This document shows, one piece after another, positions 48,701 through 60,500 of a DNA stretch of 64,000 nt; position 1 is the stretch's first letter, and every line of letters begins with the position of its first letter. The DNA lies in the NCBI GenBank assembly GCA_948470475.1, contig OX419337.1, forward strand, positions 21,956,306 through 22,020,305, written 5' to 3'. Made by a program: the position numbers and the translations under genes. The notes beneath the pieces are model-generated. The model had not been told where the DNA came from. It saw only the letters and a program-made list of their open reading frames with translations, and searched no databases. This DNA comes from Galaxea fascicularis. Taxonomy: Eukaryota; Cnidaria; Anthozoa; Scleractinia; Euphylliidae.

Positions 48701-51700
48701 TAAACGACATACATTTACAGGAAAGTTGGACGACAAAGAATGGTTTCCTCACCAACATTTTCCTTGTAATAAACTGTAGAATGCTCTGAATCATGGCCAC
48801 AAAAGCTGTATTTCTTCTTCCTGAAAATACAGCCAGAATTCATAACAGATAATTATATTTTCAAGTAGAATCTAAGTTCCAAAGCCATATGTATGAAATT
48901 AATAACAATAACAACAACAATAGCCCTAACAATAATTATAATTATAGTAATAATAATAAGTGGTTAAGGGTGGTGGATTTCAATACCAATGGTGACCCGG
49001 GTTCAAATCCCTCTCTGACTGCTAGCTTGTGTTGTTCTGAGTAAGTGCCTGGTTCATCTCCTCGGTCATCCTTGTAAATAGCCAACTGGCCTTAGCCTCC
49101 TGCCAGCTGGGATTCTTAACTCTGTTGTTTATATTTGTATATTTGAAAAGCCCCTTTTGGGTAGTGGACAATTATTATTATTATTAATGTTGTTATTTAT
49201 TATTAGGGTCTGATGCATGAATGGTTGATTTCTTTTGTTTGACTAAAAAGGTCCAGTAGTGCACACTTCTGATTTAAAAAAACTGTACTGTACTACATAG
49301 AGCGTAAGAGGAAAGAGAGGACCTTTCAAGACAAAGAATCATGCTCAACAGCAAATTATTTCCGTCAGTAGATTTTACTTACTTTGGATCATCAAAAGAA
49401 TGTGTTATGTTAGACTTGACATCTGAATGGCGATATGTAATCATCTCCTGACTGTTTGACTTTGCTATATGCCGCCAAGCTGGCTGAAAAATCAAGACTT
49501 TCATCAGAGGCATTTACATGATAATTAACAACTGTACAATGTTCATTTCTGAGTGACTCATGACCACATTTACTTATTACAGGCCTGAACCAGTGCCGTG
49601 AACACTACATGTTGTCTCACCTCTATAATATAAGTATCATCTTTGGTTACTATGGAAGCTGTAAGGACTCCATGATCATTATGAATGTTAACATGAGATG
49701 ATGAGTCACCTAGAATAACAATACATTTTTATTGCCTTTGAATTGTAATAAATATGGTCAATATAACTGGTATTATACTCCACCCTACATTTGCCGACAC
49801 CTCCCATAAGCAGAGATGCCAACCTCTAGAGACTTCAAATCTGGAGATTTTTTCTTCTGTACACCCCTCCCCCACCCCCTTATCCAACCTGTCTGATCTG
49901 GCTAACACCCCCTGAAATTCCTTCCTTCCCTCCTTGACATTGACTGCCCCCTCCCCCAAGTGACATTTCTTCTTGAAAATGCGAGTTTATCTGTCAGGGA
50001 CTTTAATAACTGGGTGAATGTTCATCCACTCAGACTATCATTTCTGTAGTAGTAGTAGTAGAGAGGAAAGTCTTTGTAATATAACAATTATAACAAGTAC
50101 CGGCATGTGCAAGACGCAAGAAAATAAAGCAAAGAACCGTAACATATATTAAGCAGAAGACGTCTGGTGATTTAGATTTTTTACTTTTATCCAGGAGATT
50201 TGGTCATCCATACGGGAGAGCGGGAGATTCACTCTGCATCCAGGAGACTTCCAGATAATCCGGGAGAATTGGCATATGTGCATGAGTAAATGTATATGCA
50301 GACCTCAACTAACCACAGTCTTCACAATTTTTCCAATCCAACCCTTTAACTAAAACCTGTTGTTGTTTGATGGCTTGTATAATGGGGCACATTTAAATGT
50401 TATCTTACACTGTGGTGGGAACATACCTTCGTTGTAACCTCTATAAAAGCTCTCTTTATCTACTACAATTTCTGTCTTTTGACCATCTACTCCAACAGAA
50501 TAGGCATGGAAATTTTCACTAAACAGTTCACTATGTGGAATAAGATGAAGTTTGAAGTGCCTGCAAGATGCAAAAATGAAATTAACAGTTTACCGTCAAA
50601 CTCCTATTAAGCGGCCATCTATGTAATGGCCACCCCCTTACCTATTAGGCAACCAGTAATCAAAGTCCAGAATAGGGTTCTTTTATTGATTGTTGTCTCT
50701 ATTTAGTAGACAGCTCCAATGAGAGGCCAATGAATAGGGTTTAAACTACTAATAGTGCATTATATAAATTTACTAATTTTGGAATAAACCCCCAACCCTT
50801 TCACTAAACTCGCAAAAGCACAGGAAAAGGGAGGTATAGACATTTTCTGGAACTTGAAACTGTCCATTCTGCCAGGGCTTATTTTACTGATCACGTATTG
50901 TGTAGTTCCAGAAAAGGGAGGGGAGGGAGGGGAGGGAGGGGTCAAGAGCAATTATTTTATTGCTTCGATTTTGGTTTCATGACTGTCAAATGAAAAACAA
51001 TCTAATAGTAACTTTATTTTGCTATGATTTACTTGCCTTCCTAATGTTGTGAAGGAAACAACCTTTTCTTGTGTATTGACATCTCTTTTGTGTAAACCAT
51101 GAAAAATTTCATTTGCATGTAAAGTTTCATAGTGCTTTAGTACATCTTCTAATTTGCCTGAAAATCAAATGTAGAATAATTTATTGATTTTATGCATTTA
51201 GTTACCAAGTGGTAAAATATCAATACAGCATCGCTGAGGAGACTACAATAACAATTATTATTGCGGTGTCATATTATAATAGTGTCTTCTGAATGCTTCA
51301 TTAATTGTTAGCATTGTGCTGCACCACATCAGGTTCGCCTCAGAAATTACACTGTATCCTTTATATTTCATTTACTCTTTGAAGTGTTCAATTAACACTT
51401 AAACTTTCCACAATAGTTATGTTTTTGAGTCTTGAAAATATACTCCAATATCAACAGTGGTACAGCTAGGCCAAGTGTACTTGTACTGTTCTAGTTTGAA
51501 GTCAGTTAATAACCTTGAAGTACTAGTGTTAGCTGATCAATCTTTAAATTCAGTATTGAGTATTGTAGATTCAACGAAGAAAGATCCAGTCAGAAAATAA
51601 ACATGCTTTGGTTGCATTTCGCAGACAAAGCGACCCTTAGCTAAGAGTGAAAATTTGGCAAATCAGAACTAGTAGCGGTCCTTACTATAAAAGCAGATAT

Positions 51701-52054
51701 CACAACAACTTAAGTCACGAATCAACCTGAAGTTTGCAAGCTGAGAGACAAAAACTTCAGTAACTTTTACCTTAATTCCAAAGTTTATAGATTAAGGACT
51801 TGCATGGACATTCAATAAAACGACAACGGCTTAAATAAAAAGAAGTAAAAAGACTGTTCCAGAATAGGGCGATTGACCATTTCAATACTTCCAACTGAAC
51901 ATGTCAATTTCATACCGAATATTCTTCTGTACACACTGGAATGATGGCCGCGATTTCTCAAACATAACAACACATACTAACCTCTTTGAGCCACAGTCAC
52001 ACTAATAATAGACAAAAGGAAAATACAGCTTCCTAGATCACTAAATCCCAACAT
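36472..52054 (-). CDS. ADAM17: ADAM17/TACE metalloprotease, complete, 20 exons, 750 aa
   Basis: Membrane sheddase of cytokine and growth-factor precursors. Exons in order: 51982-52054, 51037-51157, 50427-50560, 49621-49709, 49383-49483, 48753-48820, 47887-48024, 46414-46493, 45868-45957, 45577-45715, 44508-44615, 43752-43757, 42377-42501, 41555-41624, 40934-41063, 40337-40507, 39984-40194, 38415-38582, 37542-37595, 36472-36648. Features: signal peptide from MLGFSDLG; a prodomain Cys at 180; furin site RQRR (203-206); [11 protein letters not shown]; zinc motif [11 protein letters not shown] (380-390); Met-turn YIMYP with Met411; a disintegrin-like region and the Cys-rich membrane-proximal domain; VERFW before the membrane helix (about 652-671); and a short basic tail. 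The order and the [11 protein letters not shown] and VERFW segments match ADAM17 rather than ADAM10. Intron 2 is GC-AG. The exon 7/8 junction (donor GTTTTG) is the least certain; all phases otherwise agree. Confidence 0.93.
37725..37760. repeat. Short Penelope-like flank relic
   Basis: GACGAAGGGCTAACGATCG followed by AAACGCC resembles the 3' flank commonly left by Penelope-like elements. A comparable GTCGTCGAAACGTC remnant sits near 1704. No coding part remains. Confidence 0.35.
39668..39852. mobile_element. Hairpin MITE in ADAM17 intron 17
   Basis: Arms AGCAATAGAAAACGTTTTCC and the reverse ending GTTTTCTATTGCT, with inner pairs GGGGTTGGGAGAATTC/GAATTCTCCCAACCCC. About 185 bp in total, 130 bp before exon 17's donor in the genome. 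Confidence 0.75.
40508..40933 (-). repeat. ADAM17 intron 15 made almost wholly of a polypyrimidine tract
   Basis: On the plus strand about 40541-40930 is nearly pure G/A (GGAGGGA and GGAAGGAA units). In the gene's sense this is a C/T tract of about 380 nt filling the intron between exons 15 and 16. Short runs of three or four G are frequent. It generates long spurious open frames on both strands. Confidence 0.85.
43752..43757 (-). other. ADAM17: Six-nucleotide microexon inside the ADAM17 zinc-binding motif
   Basis: Exon 11 ends in the codon for the first zinc-binding His plus one G (44508). Exon 13 starts with GA followed by the codon for the second His (42501). Joined directly they give H-G-H, which would destroy the zinc site. 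Between them the minus strand reads AG|AAATTG|GTAAGT, and inserting these 6 nt gives His-Glu-Ile-Gly-His exactly, with the catalytic Glu codon split across the junction. The donor is a perfect consensus; the acceptor tract is moderate. Supported by phase and motif only, not by transcripts. Confidence 0.72.
44325..44500. repeat. Dispersed repeat shared with 10100-10275, copy 2
   Basis: Same core TTTATGTTTGATTGAGCAGTG followed by ATAAGGAGAAATTAA and GGGGTTCAAGGGTTAAA. It ends 8 bp before the donor-side end of ADAM17 exon 11 (44508), so the repeat forms the start of intron 11. Confidence 0.6.
46912..47120. repeat. Dispersed ~210 bp repeat, copy 1
   Basis: Shares ACAGGTGATGAGAATAGACA, the TTTGCAAGGAAATGTATGG region and an AGATCTTGGAAGTTAAAC end with the copy at 47359-47578. 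Ends are weakly inverted (TTTAACTC type). Intronic in ADAM17. Confidence 0.6.
47359..47578. repeat. Dispersed ~210 bp repeat, copy 2
   Basis: Starts CCCTTTAACTC and ends GAGTTAAAGG, an inverted pair, with the shared core CAGGTGATGAGAATAGACAA. Only about 240 bp from copy 1, in direct orientation. Confidence 0.6.
47597..47707 (+). mobile_element. 5'-truncated family 3 SINE
   Basis: Carries only the 3' half: GGAGGTCCCGTCTCACAA through AACCCTGGCTGTGACCACCCC, the complement of 52843-52930. A decayed SINE-like head at 46806-46890 upstream may be an independent insertion. Confidence 0.6.
48455..48606. mobile_element. Palindromic repeat in ADAM17 intron 6
   Basis: Arms GTGGATCAATGTCAGTATCTG and CAGATACTGACAGTAGTCCACC, with inner CCCCTCCCCTCACCC/GGGGAGGGGTGGG segments. 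Probably a MITE. Confidence 0.65.
48955..49175 (+). mobile_element. tRNA-derived SINE, family 2, plus copy
   Basis: Begins AGTGGTTAAGGG with B box GGTTCAAATCC at 49000-49010, then the shared body (GTAAATAGCCAACTGGCC) and a 3' end AAAAGCCCCTTTTGGGTAG followed by a TTA microsatellite. In the ADAM17 gene, antisense to it. Confidence 0.7.
51031..51037 (-). other. ADAM17: GC-AG donor of ADAM17 intron 2
   Basis: Exon 2 ends AG|GCAAGT on the minus strand. The nearby GTAAAT would leave exon 3 out of frame, while the GC donor leaves two bases that join the first G of exon 3 to give Arg, followed by HFKLHL, matching the family pattern. AG|GCAAGT is the usual strong context for GC donors. Confidence 0.7.
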
Positions 52055-52842
52055 TATGAGAGCTGTTTACGAGAGGAGTTTTCTCCTTCACTTTCACAGC
52101 CTTTCCGGTAAACTTTTTCCCAGACCTCCAGCCGTTTTTTGTGACGGCACAGGACACCCATGTTCACGCAGATTTCCCTGGTTGTTCTATATTTATAACC
52201 CCCTGTAAGCTGACGTCTCGCACGCAGGGGCAGGTAATTTGTTGAAACTCCATGAACTAAAATAAACCCCTTTCATTAACGCGGACAGAACTCTTGATGT
52301 TCCAGGTGCCAGCTGCTGAATATTCACTTCTACTGACACACCCTATCTCATGTCGTACGCTTGGTGCAGAGTCTGTCCAGCCACACGTCTGTCCCTTTTG
52401 CATGAGACTGTAACCTTGTCGAGATGGCGAGGCTTTATTCCTACTGGTCTGACTGGTAAGACCAGCTTTTCTATAAAAGATGAAGGGGAGTTCCAAACAA
52501 AGCCGGGTTTGAGGTCACGTAGTTCGCACTGACGCAACTCACTCCGATAAATCTCAATTTTGGTCACTAAGATGCCAGCAATAAAAGCTAGCAATCCTGG
52601 GCATTGAAAAGCGTCGCAAAGAACCCTACAGACACATAGCTTTACCACCCTGGGGACTTACAGGAGGGAAATGACGATGATGGTGATAATGATGGTAACT
52701 ATTATCTTAGTCGTAGCCTTAGTGAAGGTTCCAGCAACTAGCCTGACTTTTGGCTGTGTGTGTTTTTGTGGTCTCATTCGCATAAAAGCCCTTCAAGCCA
52801 ATCCAGTCAGGCCGACCATAAGCTGGTAGGAAGTCAGCACTA

Positions 52843-53099
52843 GGGGTGGTCTCAGCCAGGGTTCGTAACGTCTCTAGTGGTTCTTTAAAAATCACAATCA
52901 GTTGTGAAAGGGTTGTGAGACGGGACCTCCGATTTATCGTCCTTATCCGAGAAGACTAGAAGGTCTAACTATTTGCAGATGTCACTGCAAAGGAAGCTCT
53001 TTCTTCTCAGTTATTTAAAGACCCTTTGTGTTCTGGCCGAGACGTCAACCCACGACCTCCCGCACAGTAGTCCGGCACTCTACCAACTGAGCCACCCGG
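52843..53099 (-). mobile_element. tRNA-derived SINE, family 3, minus copy
   Basis: The minus strand begins CATCCGGGTGGCTCAGTTGG, with an A box TGGCTCAGTTGG and a decayed B box near GGTTGACGTC. The tail CCCTGGCTGAGACCACCCC is shared with 47597-47707. Confidence 0.7.
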
Positions 53100-53420
53100 A
53101 TGATTGATGATGAATGACGATGATCGTGATGATCATGAGGAGGAGGAGGAGGAGGAGGAGGATAAGGGTGAGGATGGAGCTAGATAGGAATGATGATGAG
53201 GATGATAATGATGATGATAATGTTGAGGAGGAGGAGGAGGGTGATGATAAGGGTGAGGTTGTAGCTAGATGGGAATGATGATGAGAATGATAATGATGAT
53301 GATGAGGAGGAGGAGGAGGATAAATGTGAGGATGAAGATGGGAATGATGATGGAGAAGATAATGATAATGATGATGATGAGGGAGTGGATGTTGGGGATG
53401 ACGATGACGATGATGAAAAT
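53100..53420. repeat. GAT/GAG-rich microsatellite
   Basis: About 320 bp of GATGAT, GAGGAG and TGATAA units; related GATGA tracts continue at 55680-55800. Source of false His-rich and Met-rich frames. Confidence 0.85.
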
Positions 53421-53639
53421 AGGTCCGCAATGCGTACATGTGTGGCTTACTAGACCACGTGACAGGCGCTCGACCCTCATGGACAAATAAATAAATCTGA
53501 TTGTGCCATAATGTGGCTACACACTTCGTGTAAGCCACACAATGATGACGATGAAGAGGAGGAGGATTAGTCCTGTCCCGGTTGTGCTCGGCAACTTTTG
53601 AGCAACTTTTAGCGTTTGACATCTAATGATAAAAATAAG

Positions 53640-54290
53640 CGAAAGAAGTTTTACACAACGTTTCGATGACTCCATGCCATCATTTTCAAGTGAACAGAGA
53701 ATAAAATTTGACAACTTAATATATACCGTGCGAGGCGATAAAATGTAAAATATGCATGTAAAAAGTGACAAATTTAAATCAATAGGCCATTTCCGAGTTC
53801 ATGTCTGCCTCCTCTTCAAAGCAAGTCTAAGTCGAAGTTTTTGTGATGGTAATTAGTTTACTTTACATATGAATGAAAACTAATTTTCATAACAAAAACT
53901 TCGCACTTAGACTCGCTTTCAAGAGGAGGCAGACATGAACTCGGAAATGGCCTATTGAAATAAATAGTTTTGCGCGCATGCATATGGAGTCTGATTGTGT
54001 GTTCAAGCACGGCCTTATCTTCTCTGTGAATAACATTTCATAAATCAGACAGTCCAATTTTCCGTTGCACTTCTTTAAAACGGAAAAGTTGTTGGTAAGG
54101 TCGCCGATGTTTTCAAGACCGTGGTCGATCTTTAAGCGCTTGCCGATTGCTGAATAACGATGTTCGTCAATACACTGGTGTAGGTGTCGGTTGGTGTAGC
54201 CGACATACTCTGCATCACACATCTCAAGCATGTTAAGGCATTGCTCAAGCCTCATTTGCATAAAATCTGAAAAACAGTAATTACTCTGTC
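53640..54290 (-). pseudogene. Penelope-like retroelement relic (GIY-YIG endonuclease end)
   Basis: Minus-strand frame from about 54261 reads CDAEYVGYTNRHLHQ, then DEHRYSAIGK, and LKKCNGKLDCLIYEMLF, a pattern typical of the C-terminal GIY-YIG endonuclease of Penelope-like elements. The Arg expected four residues before EH is Cys here, and the frame is cut by the palindromic MITE at 53780-53957. Downstream, GTTTCGATGACTCCATGCC resembles the usual 3' flank of such elements. Not functional. Confidence 0.65.
53780..53957. mobile_element. Palindromic MITE, copy C, inserted in a Penelope-like relic
   Basis: Nearly identical to copy A, with the same ends and internal GAATGAAAACTAATTT loop sequence. 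It interrupts a Penelope-like endonuclease reading frame, showing recent movement relative to that relic. Confidence 0.8.
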
Positions 54291-57200
54291 AGAATTTGGT
54301 TTAATCGTTGCAGAATTGGCAGGCTAACCAATGTCGACAACCTTAATATTCTAAGACCAACAAAATCTGATAAAATGGGTCACGTGACTATAATTAATTG
54401 TTTTATTTTTTGAAAAAACAACTGAAAATGGGCCGCCGAGATGACATACAATCACTGTCAAATTTAGTATTTTTACAATTGTGATAATGGCCCCTGCAAG
54501 AATCTGTCCTGAATGGCCGACTAAAATATTAAGCTAAGAAGTTATTACGTAAAAAAGGTCACGTGACCTTCTATCTTTCCATATATAGCCTTATATAATT
54601 GAGAAGTTCATTCATTCAGGACAGAAATAGTTGCCTTAGAAAGTGGTTAAAAATTTCATATGGTTAGTTTTTCGTGATACCTCCCTATCCTTGGCCCATT
54701 TTAGAATTCATCTTAGGCCGGCTTGTGACGTCACAAGTCACGTGACCACCATAAAGACACCTTACGAAATTTAAGGATACCAAATCTTGTTTGGGGTGAG
54801 TTTCTGGCTCCCCCTGGGATAAAAACAACGTTGCTTTAGATCAAAAACATTTTTTTCTTTCTGGTGGTCTGTACTGGATATGAGCCATGCCTTAACATGC
54901 TTGAGTGCAGATCACATTTATAATTGTACACAATGCATTGTTGGCTAATTATAGGTGGTTTTGGCTCGCTCATCTTGGGGTCTCACAAATTTTGCGACTC
55001 TTGGAATCAGGTTGAAGAGTGTGATCGATTTGGCGTTTGAAGCAAGTTTTTGCGGTTTTAGCAACCTTGAACAAGTTTTGCAATTTTTGAGCAACATATA
55101 GGTTTAAAGCACATATCAAGCACGAAACTGTCACCGATTTCGTCGAAAATTTCAATTTAGGCGAATTAATTTCTTGAAGGTTTATCAACCTTTTGAAAAC
55201 ATAACCTGGATAATCGGCTAAAATGACGCACAAAAGAGACTGCCTGTTTTTTTCAGGTGACTTTCCATGAACGGAAATGGGTGGTGAGAAGCCGCCTTTA
55301 TTGTTTACTTTTTTCATGACATTTGGTTTGTGTAGTCCAGGTATAGAGTGTTACAACTGGATTCCGAATCATTTATGTTGATCAGCTGGGTTTTATTTCC
55401 GGTATCACGTATCTATCACGTTGTTGTAAACAGGTTTAATTGGACCAACAAAACTCCCTATCTAACAGATAATATCCTCTGACTGAAGATTGAAGCTTTT
55501 TTTCTTGACCGATGTTAGCGATTATTGTGATGAACGAAAAATAAAGCTTTAATTATCGTTTATATAAAAATATCAAGAAATTTAGACAGCAACTTTTTGG
55601 ATTTTTGGCAATTTTTTAGCAATGTTTTGGCATTCCACTGAGCAACTTTCAAGCATTTTACGAGCACAACCGGGACAGGCCTAATGATGATGACGATAAT
55701 GATGACGATGACGATGACGGTGCTAATGACTGACAATAAATGACGATGAGGAGGAGAAGGAGGATGGTGGTGGTAACGATGACAATGGCGATGGCGATGA
55801 TCCTGATGACGAATTCCAAATGTTAGACGTTTTTGAAAGAAAAAACAGAATGCACGATTCCACTGAGAATTAGGATTTTACTTAATTAATTCAAGAGCAC
55901 AACGTATATACTGTCCTTTGTAAAACAGACGTATTTCAGACTTTTTAAATAATTCTTCAGATTAAGTTGTTTACCTTAAATTATTTCTAGCATTAAATCT
56001 CATACATCACGTGATTGAAAACGTATTCCAGGGGCACCCAACGGAGGTGTTCCGCCAAATAGGTGTTCCGCAGGGGATGCATGTCCTGGCTGGAAAACTG
56101 AACTATCGTGAAGTTGCTGGGAAAAAGCGGGGGTACGTGCTAGCTGGAAAAGAAGCATTGGAAAGTTGTTGGGAAAAAAAGGCGCGTCTGTCCTCGGAAG
56201 AATGCTTTGGTGACGTGACTTCACTCCCCCCACCTTCCAAGTGAAGGCTACATTTGACTGAGGCCTGTTGCCACGCCCATATTGTGGCGTACGATGTATG
56301 AATCGAAATTGTCCCTCTTTTTCTTGCTGGCTGGGGAACTTCCGCCCGTCCCTGCTGGCAAACGGAATTTTTTGGTTTGTTCTTGCTGGGAGTGCGGAAC
56401 AGATAAAAATTTCCCAGCAGGTGGAGAAATTGCTCCAAGAAGGCTAATTTTTGTGTTATTTTATGGCCATGATATATCTTGATGAATTTTTGAAAAAAGT
56501 GCTCGTTGGGTTCTCCTGTAATTCTTCACCTAACGAAGCATTTTAGGGGGATCTAAATTAAATATGGAAGCATCAGCCATTAAAGTCGAAAAAGAAACAC
56601 GATCAAAAAGGAATCAGAAAGACTTGTTTATTGTTGAATTATAAGAATTGTCTCGATCAACGCCCCGAGGGTGTAAAAAATTGATTCTTTCAGCAAGACA
56701 TAGGATGAAACATTTTCTACCCGTCCTTTGCAAAATACGTTAAGTCAAATAGTAGGGATTTTATACCTGGGCAATGAAAGATGGACGATATGGATAGATT
56801 TCTCTTTGGAATATAAAAGAGGCAGATATCTGGAACAAATGTACTGGCCATGTTTCGTGACTAGGGTGTGTCGCTATTTCAAACGCGATCAAAGTTCATT
56901 AATTTTCGCTTGAACGTGTTCAAAATTGCCCAGTCTCTTTTGTTTAAGGAACCACAAAAACTTGAGAACAAAGGGTTATTTTCCCGTGTAATTAGCATTT
57001 GTCTTGTAATTTAGTTTTCGCTCGAGAAACTAACATTGAGAGATTTTAAATCACGATCAAAAGTTCTTCCTATTTAGAAAAAAAAGAGTTCAATATTTTT
57101 TTGTCGTGGAAACATCGAATAGAATAAAAAATCATAATAGATTACTGCTTCGCAAGGATCAAATACATGTTTCTGTCACAAGAATTCAAAACCAACTGCT

Positions 57201-57561
57201 TTTGCCGTCTTACTTGTATTGAGGATGTCTTTGTCGTCATATGAAATCCTACATTTAAACAACACAAACATAATAACTTTTCGCTTTCAAACATTCAATG
57301 TTGGAGCAAAGAAGGCAAAGGTTCGCTAAAAACCCGAAAAACTTTGCAAACTTCAAAGAGCATAACAGGAGTGTTTGATCAATTTAGTAATTCTCGTTTG
57401 TTCGGTTACACCTCTGTTTATCGATGCAGCGGACACGTGCTAACTGCTGGTAATCCCGGACTTAATATGCAAATCACTTTTTCGGCCCACTTTGCTGTGT
57501 TGCTAGAACACCGGATTTGACACTTATAGTTCTTCACCTCTTCTTTTGATTCGTTCTCAAG

Positions 57562-60500
57562 ATGAAAGTCTTTCACCGTCCTTTATCAGTGATCCTTCTT
57601 GCCTTATTTTTATGCAGTCAGTGTTTGGCTGCAAAATTAAATTTCCTTTCGGCACGATGCCGAAGTAGGTGTTTCTCAAAGGTGAGCGATCGATTGAATG
57701 TTTTGAACCTGTTGTTGAAATACCTGACAGGTAGTGATCTTTTGCCAGTTGTGTAGATGGTAGTGACCTTGCCAGGAACTTTAGAGTGATTATTAGACGG
57801 TTATAAGCTCCATTAATGTGTTCTTTTCTCTAATCTTTTTTATGATCACAACTTCGCGCGCCTACCACAATTTGCTTCAGGAGAATCAAAGACAGAACGT
57901 AAGTACAGAGTACTGAATTTGTACATGAAGAAATTCTATTCACAAGCTAAGAGAGTAACTTAATTCTATGTGGGAAATTTAGTCATTTTAGAGAGGATTC
58001 TTTAAAGCATTGACCACTTTTATCTCCAACTACGAAATTCAAACAACCTTTGAAATTTGTTGCAAGTAGTTGGCAGGATTTGTGCACCAAAAGCGTCGCT
58101 CAATTTTCGAACACCCCTAATTACTGAACAAAATCAAAATCGAACTTCTCAAAAAGAGAAGCCGTAGTTTGTTTTATGAAGACAAGGACAGATTGTGAGA
58201 TAGACCCTTAGCTTTTGAGCAGTCAGCACATTTTTTAGCCAACGTTAGAATCCAAAACTTATATCGATCGATAATAAAAGCTGTTTGTTTGTACACTGCG
58301 GCTTTTTGCATAAGAGGTTAAGCTAGTGCATTCCAATTCAACGCAGACAAAAGAAAATCATTTTATGAGCTTGCACGTTTGTAGTGAACGGGAATTTGTC
58401 GAGGTGAGAGAAACGGCGAGGGATTGATTTGATCAATCATGCAGTCGACAACTCGCAAGAACCATAGCGTAGATGCTTTGTAATGCAAATGAACTTCGCG
58501 TGGTTCAGTTGCTTTGTAAACTTATTTAATTCCGTTTGCGGTCACCAAGAGAGGGCAACAATTCAATAAAGTATTAGTTAGTCCATTCTGATCTTCCAGA
58601 GCCAAAAGAGTGCGATATTTCTCGCTTTGGCGAATGTCAATTCATGTTGAGACGTGGAAACTTGTTTCGCGTTTATATTGGTTCGTGAGTTTTAATCAGG
58701 AGGAGTAGAATAGTTTTCAAGGTAATACCGAGGATGAAAAACTAAGAATAAAGCGTTCTTTATTTCCAAAATGGGTTGGCAATGTCGTCCCCTGAAAAAA
58801 CTACTGAAAGAGGTATCCATCGCCAACGGCAACTTTCATCAGACTTTGTTTAATTTAGCAAGGCACAGCACCAAAATATTTTCCGTCACAAAAAGGCGTG
58901 ATATTCTGATAATTAGAAACACGCCCGTTCGCGCACTGCCAAATGAATTTCCTTTATATAGACCTGCACCAAATTTAGAAATTACAGCTCGTTTAATAAT
59001 ATTTCACGCTTTTATTAAGCTTAATGCGTGATCCACAAGCTACCAGTATTACAAAAGGTTAGAAACTGGGTGTTCCTGCTGTGAGTTTTAGCACTGATAA
59101 TTTAGCTTACAATCCCGCTTACATATTCCACTTACACTTACACTAGGAAACGCGCGGGAAATGTGACGACAAAGGTGAAACGAGGTAGCATCCCAGCGAT
59201 TTATTCCACTGGTATTGTCTTGCTAGTCATAGCCGACAACCAGGCGCTGGTTCCTGAAAGGTGTAATAACTCTATTCTAGGGATAAATGTGCCTTATTCC
59301 ATGGATAAATAACTAAAGAAGGCACGTTTATCCCTGGAATAGAGTTATTACACCTTTCAGGAACCGGCCCCAGATAGGCACCAAAAAAGTTTATTATATT
59401 CACGCTCTGCCGGAGGGAATTTTTGTGCTTTCTTGAACAAAATAAATTCCCTTTCTTCTTGTGCTTTGAAACATTTTGGTGTACAAAAACAAATCACAAC
59501 ATTACTTCTGTGACAGTTGTTGTTTTGGGAACAATCTTGTTTTTGATTTGTGTCTTGGGGTGTTCAAATCCTGTAGTCCCAATAGAATAAAGCTCTATGT
59601 TAAGAAACTCTAAAAATGTAACTTTTTAGATGCAAAATATTGGCACCAAGCAACAACAAGTTGTCTTATGGTCATTTGGATGCAGTTGCTAGCAATGCCA
59701 TGCAGTTAACATACCTAACTCATACATGAAACTAATACACACAACATTCTCACAGCTGTTATATCAGTGCTATTTATGGCTAACTCAAAATTTATTTAGG
59801 GATCTAGATAGTGCCAGAACACAGACAATGTTGTGCCTAATTTTTCCATTTGTAAAGAAATTAGTTTGCTCACAAAAACAAACTACAATTTTTTGCTTGC
59901 AATTTTTAAATTAACTTATCCATTCATCATGACTAATATTGTTAATTACAGTGATGTAATTAAGAATGAGAAGGATCAAGACAAAACTTACAAGATTCTA
60001 TGAAGGAATTCTAGGACGAGACCCATTCCACCAAAATTTCTGGAAATTTCAGTTCAAAAGTGAATAGATTGGTTTGGTCTAACTGGAAAACTTTTGTAAA
60101 CTTGAGGTCCACCTTTTGAGGAAGACCACTTTTCTGGTTGGACCAGTCCGATCGAAAATTTGCCATTCCATTCAATCCAGTGTTACAGCTGTACTTTGAC
60201 CATGTGCAACTCTAGACGTCTGACCGAAATGAAATGCCAGTGGCATAGGAATTTCTTAGAGGAACTTTCAGAAAGTCTAACTTGAAATTTTGACCCAATG
60301 GATCATGCTTGACAGTCTGAATTTGATGGCATTTGCAGAGCTTTTCATGAATAAAGCAAATAGTAAACAGGTCAGATTGAACAAAACAAAGTCAAATGTA
60401 GAGCGTGCACAATATATTGTGCCACATGTACATTTTGACTAGAAGATGTTGTTTACTTAATGCATCTGTTACCCTTTTCTGTTATCATTTATTTAGTAAT

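Larger units (their letters stand above)
52055..57561. other. Intergenic region between ADAM17 and the anosmin-like gene
   Basis: These 5.5 kb separate two divergent genes. They contain the ADAM17 5' flank, a tRNA-derived SINE (52843-53099), GAT/GAG microsatellites (53100-53420 and 55680-55800), a Penelope-like relic with a palindromic MITE inside it (53640-54290), and a stretch with several CACGTGAC sites near 54380-54750. I find no convincing gene. Confidence 0.6.

Noticed and set aside
52257..52648. Minus-strand frames upstream of ADAM17 (101 codons)
   Set aside because: No signal peptide, no recognisable domain and no splice link to the ADAM17 start; likely repeat-derived or chance.
53080..53622. 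Minus-strand 180-codon frame rich in His and Ser
   Set aside because: It is the translation of the GAT/GAG microsatellite plus SINE sequence; no domain or splice context.
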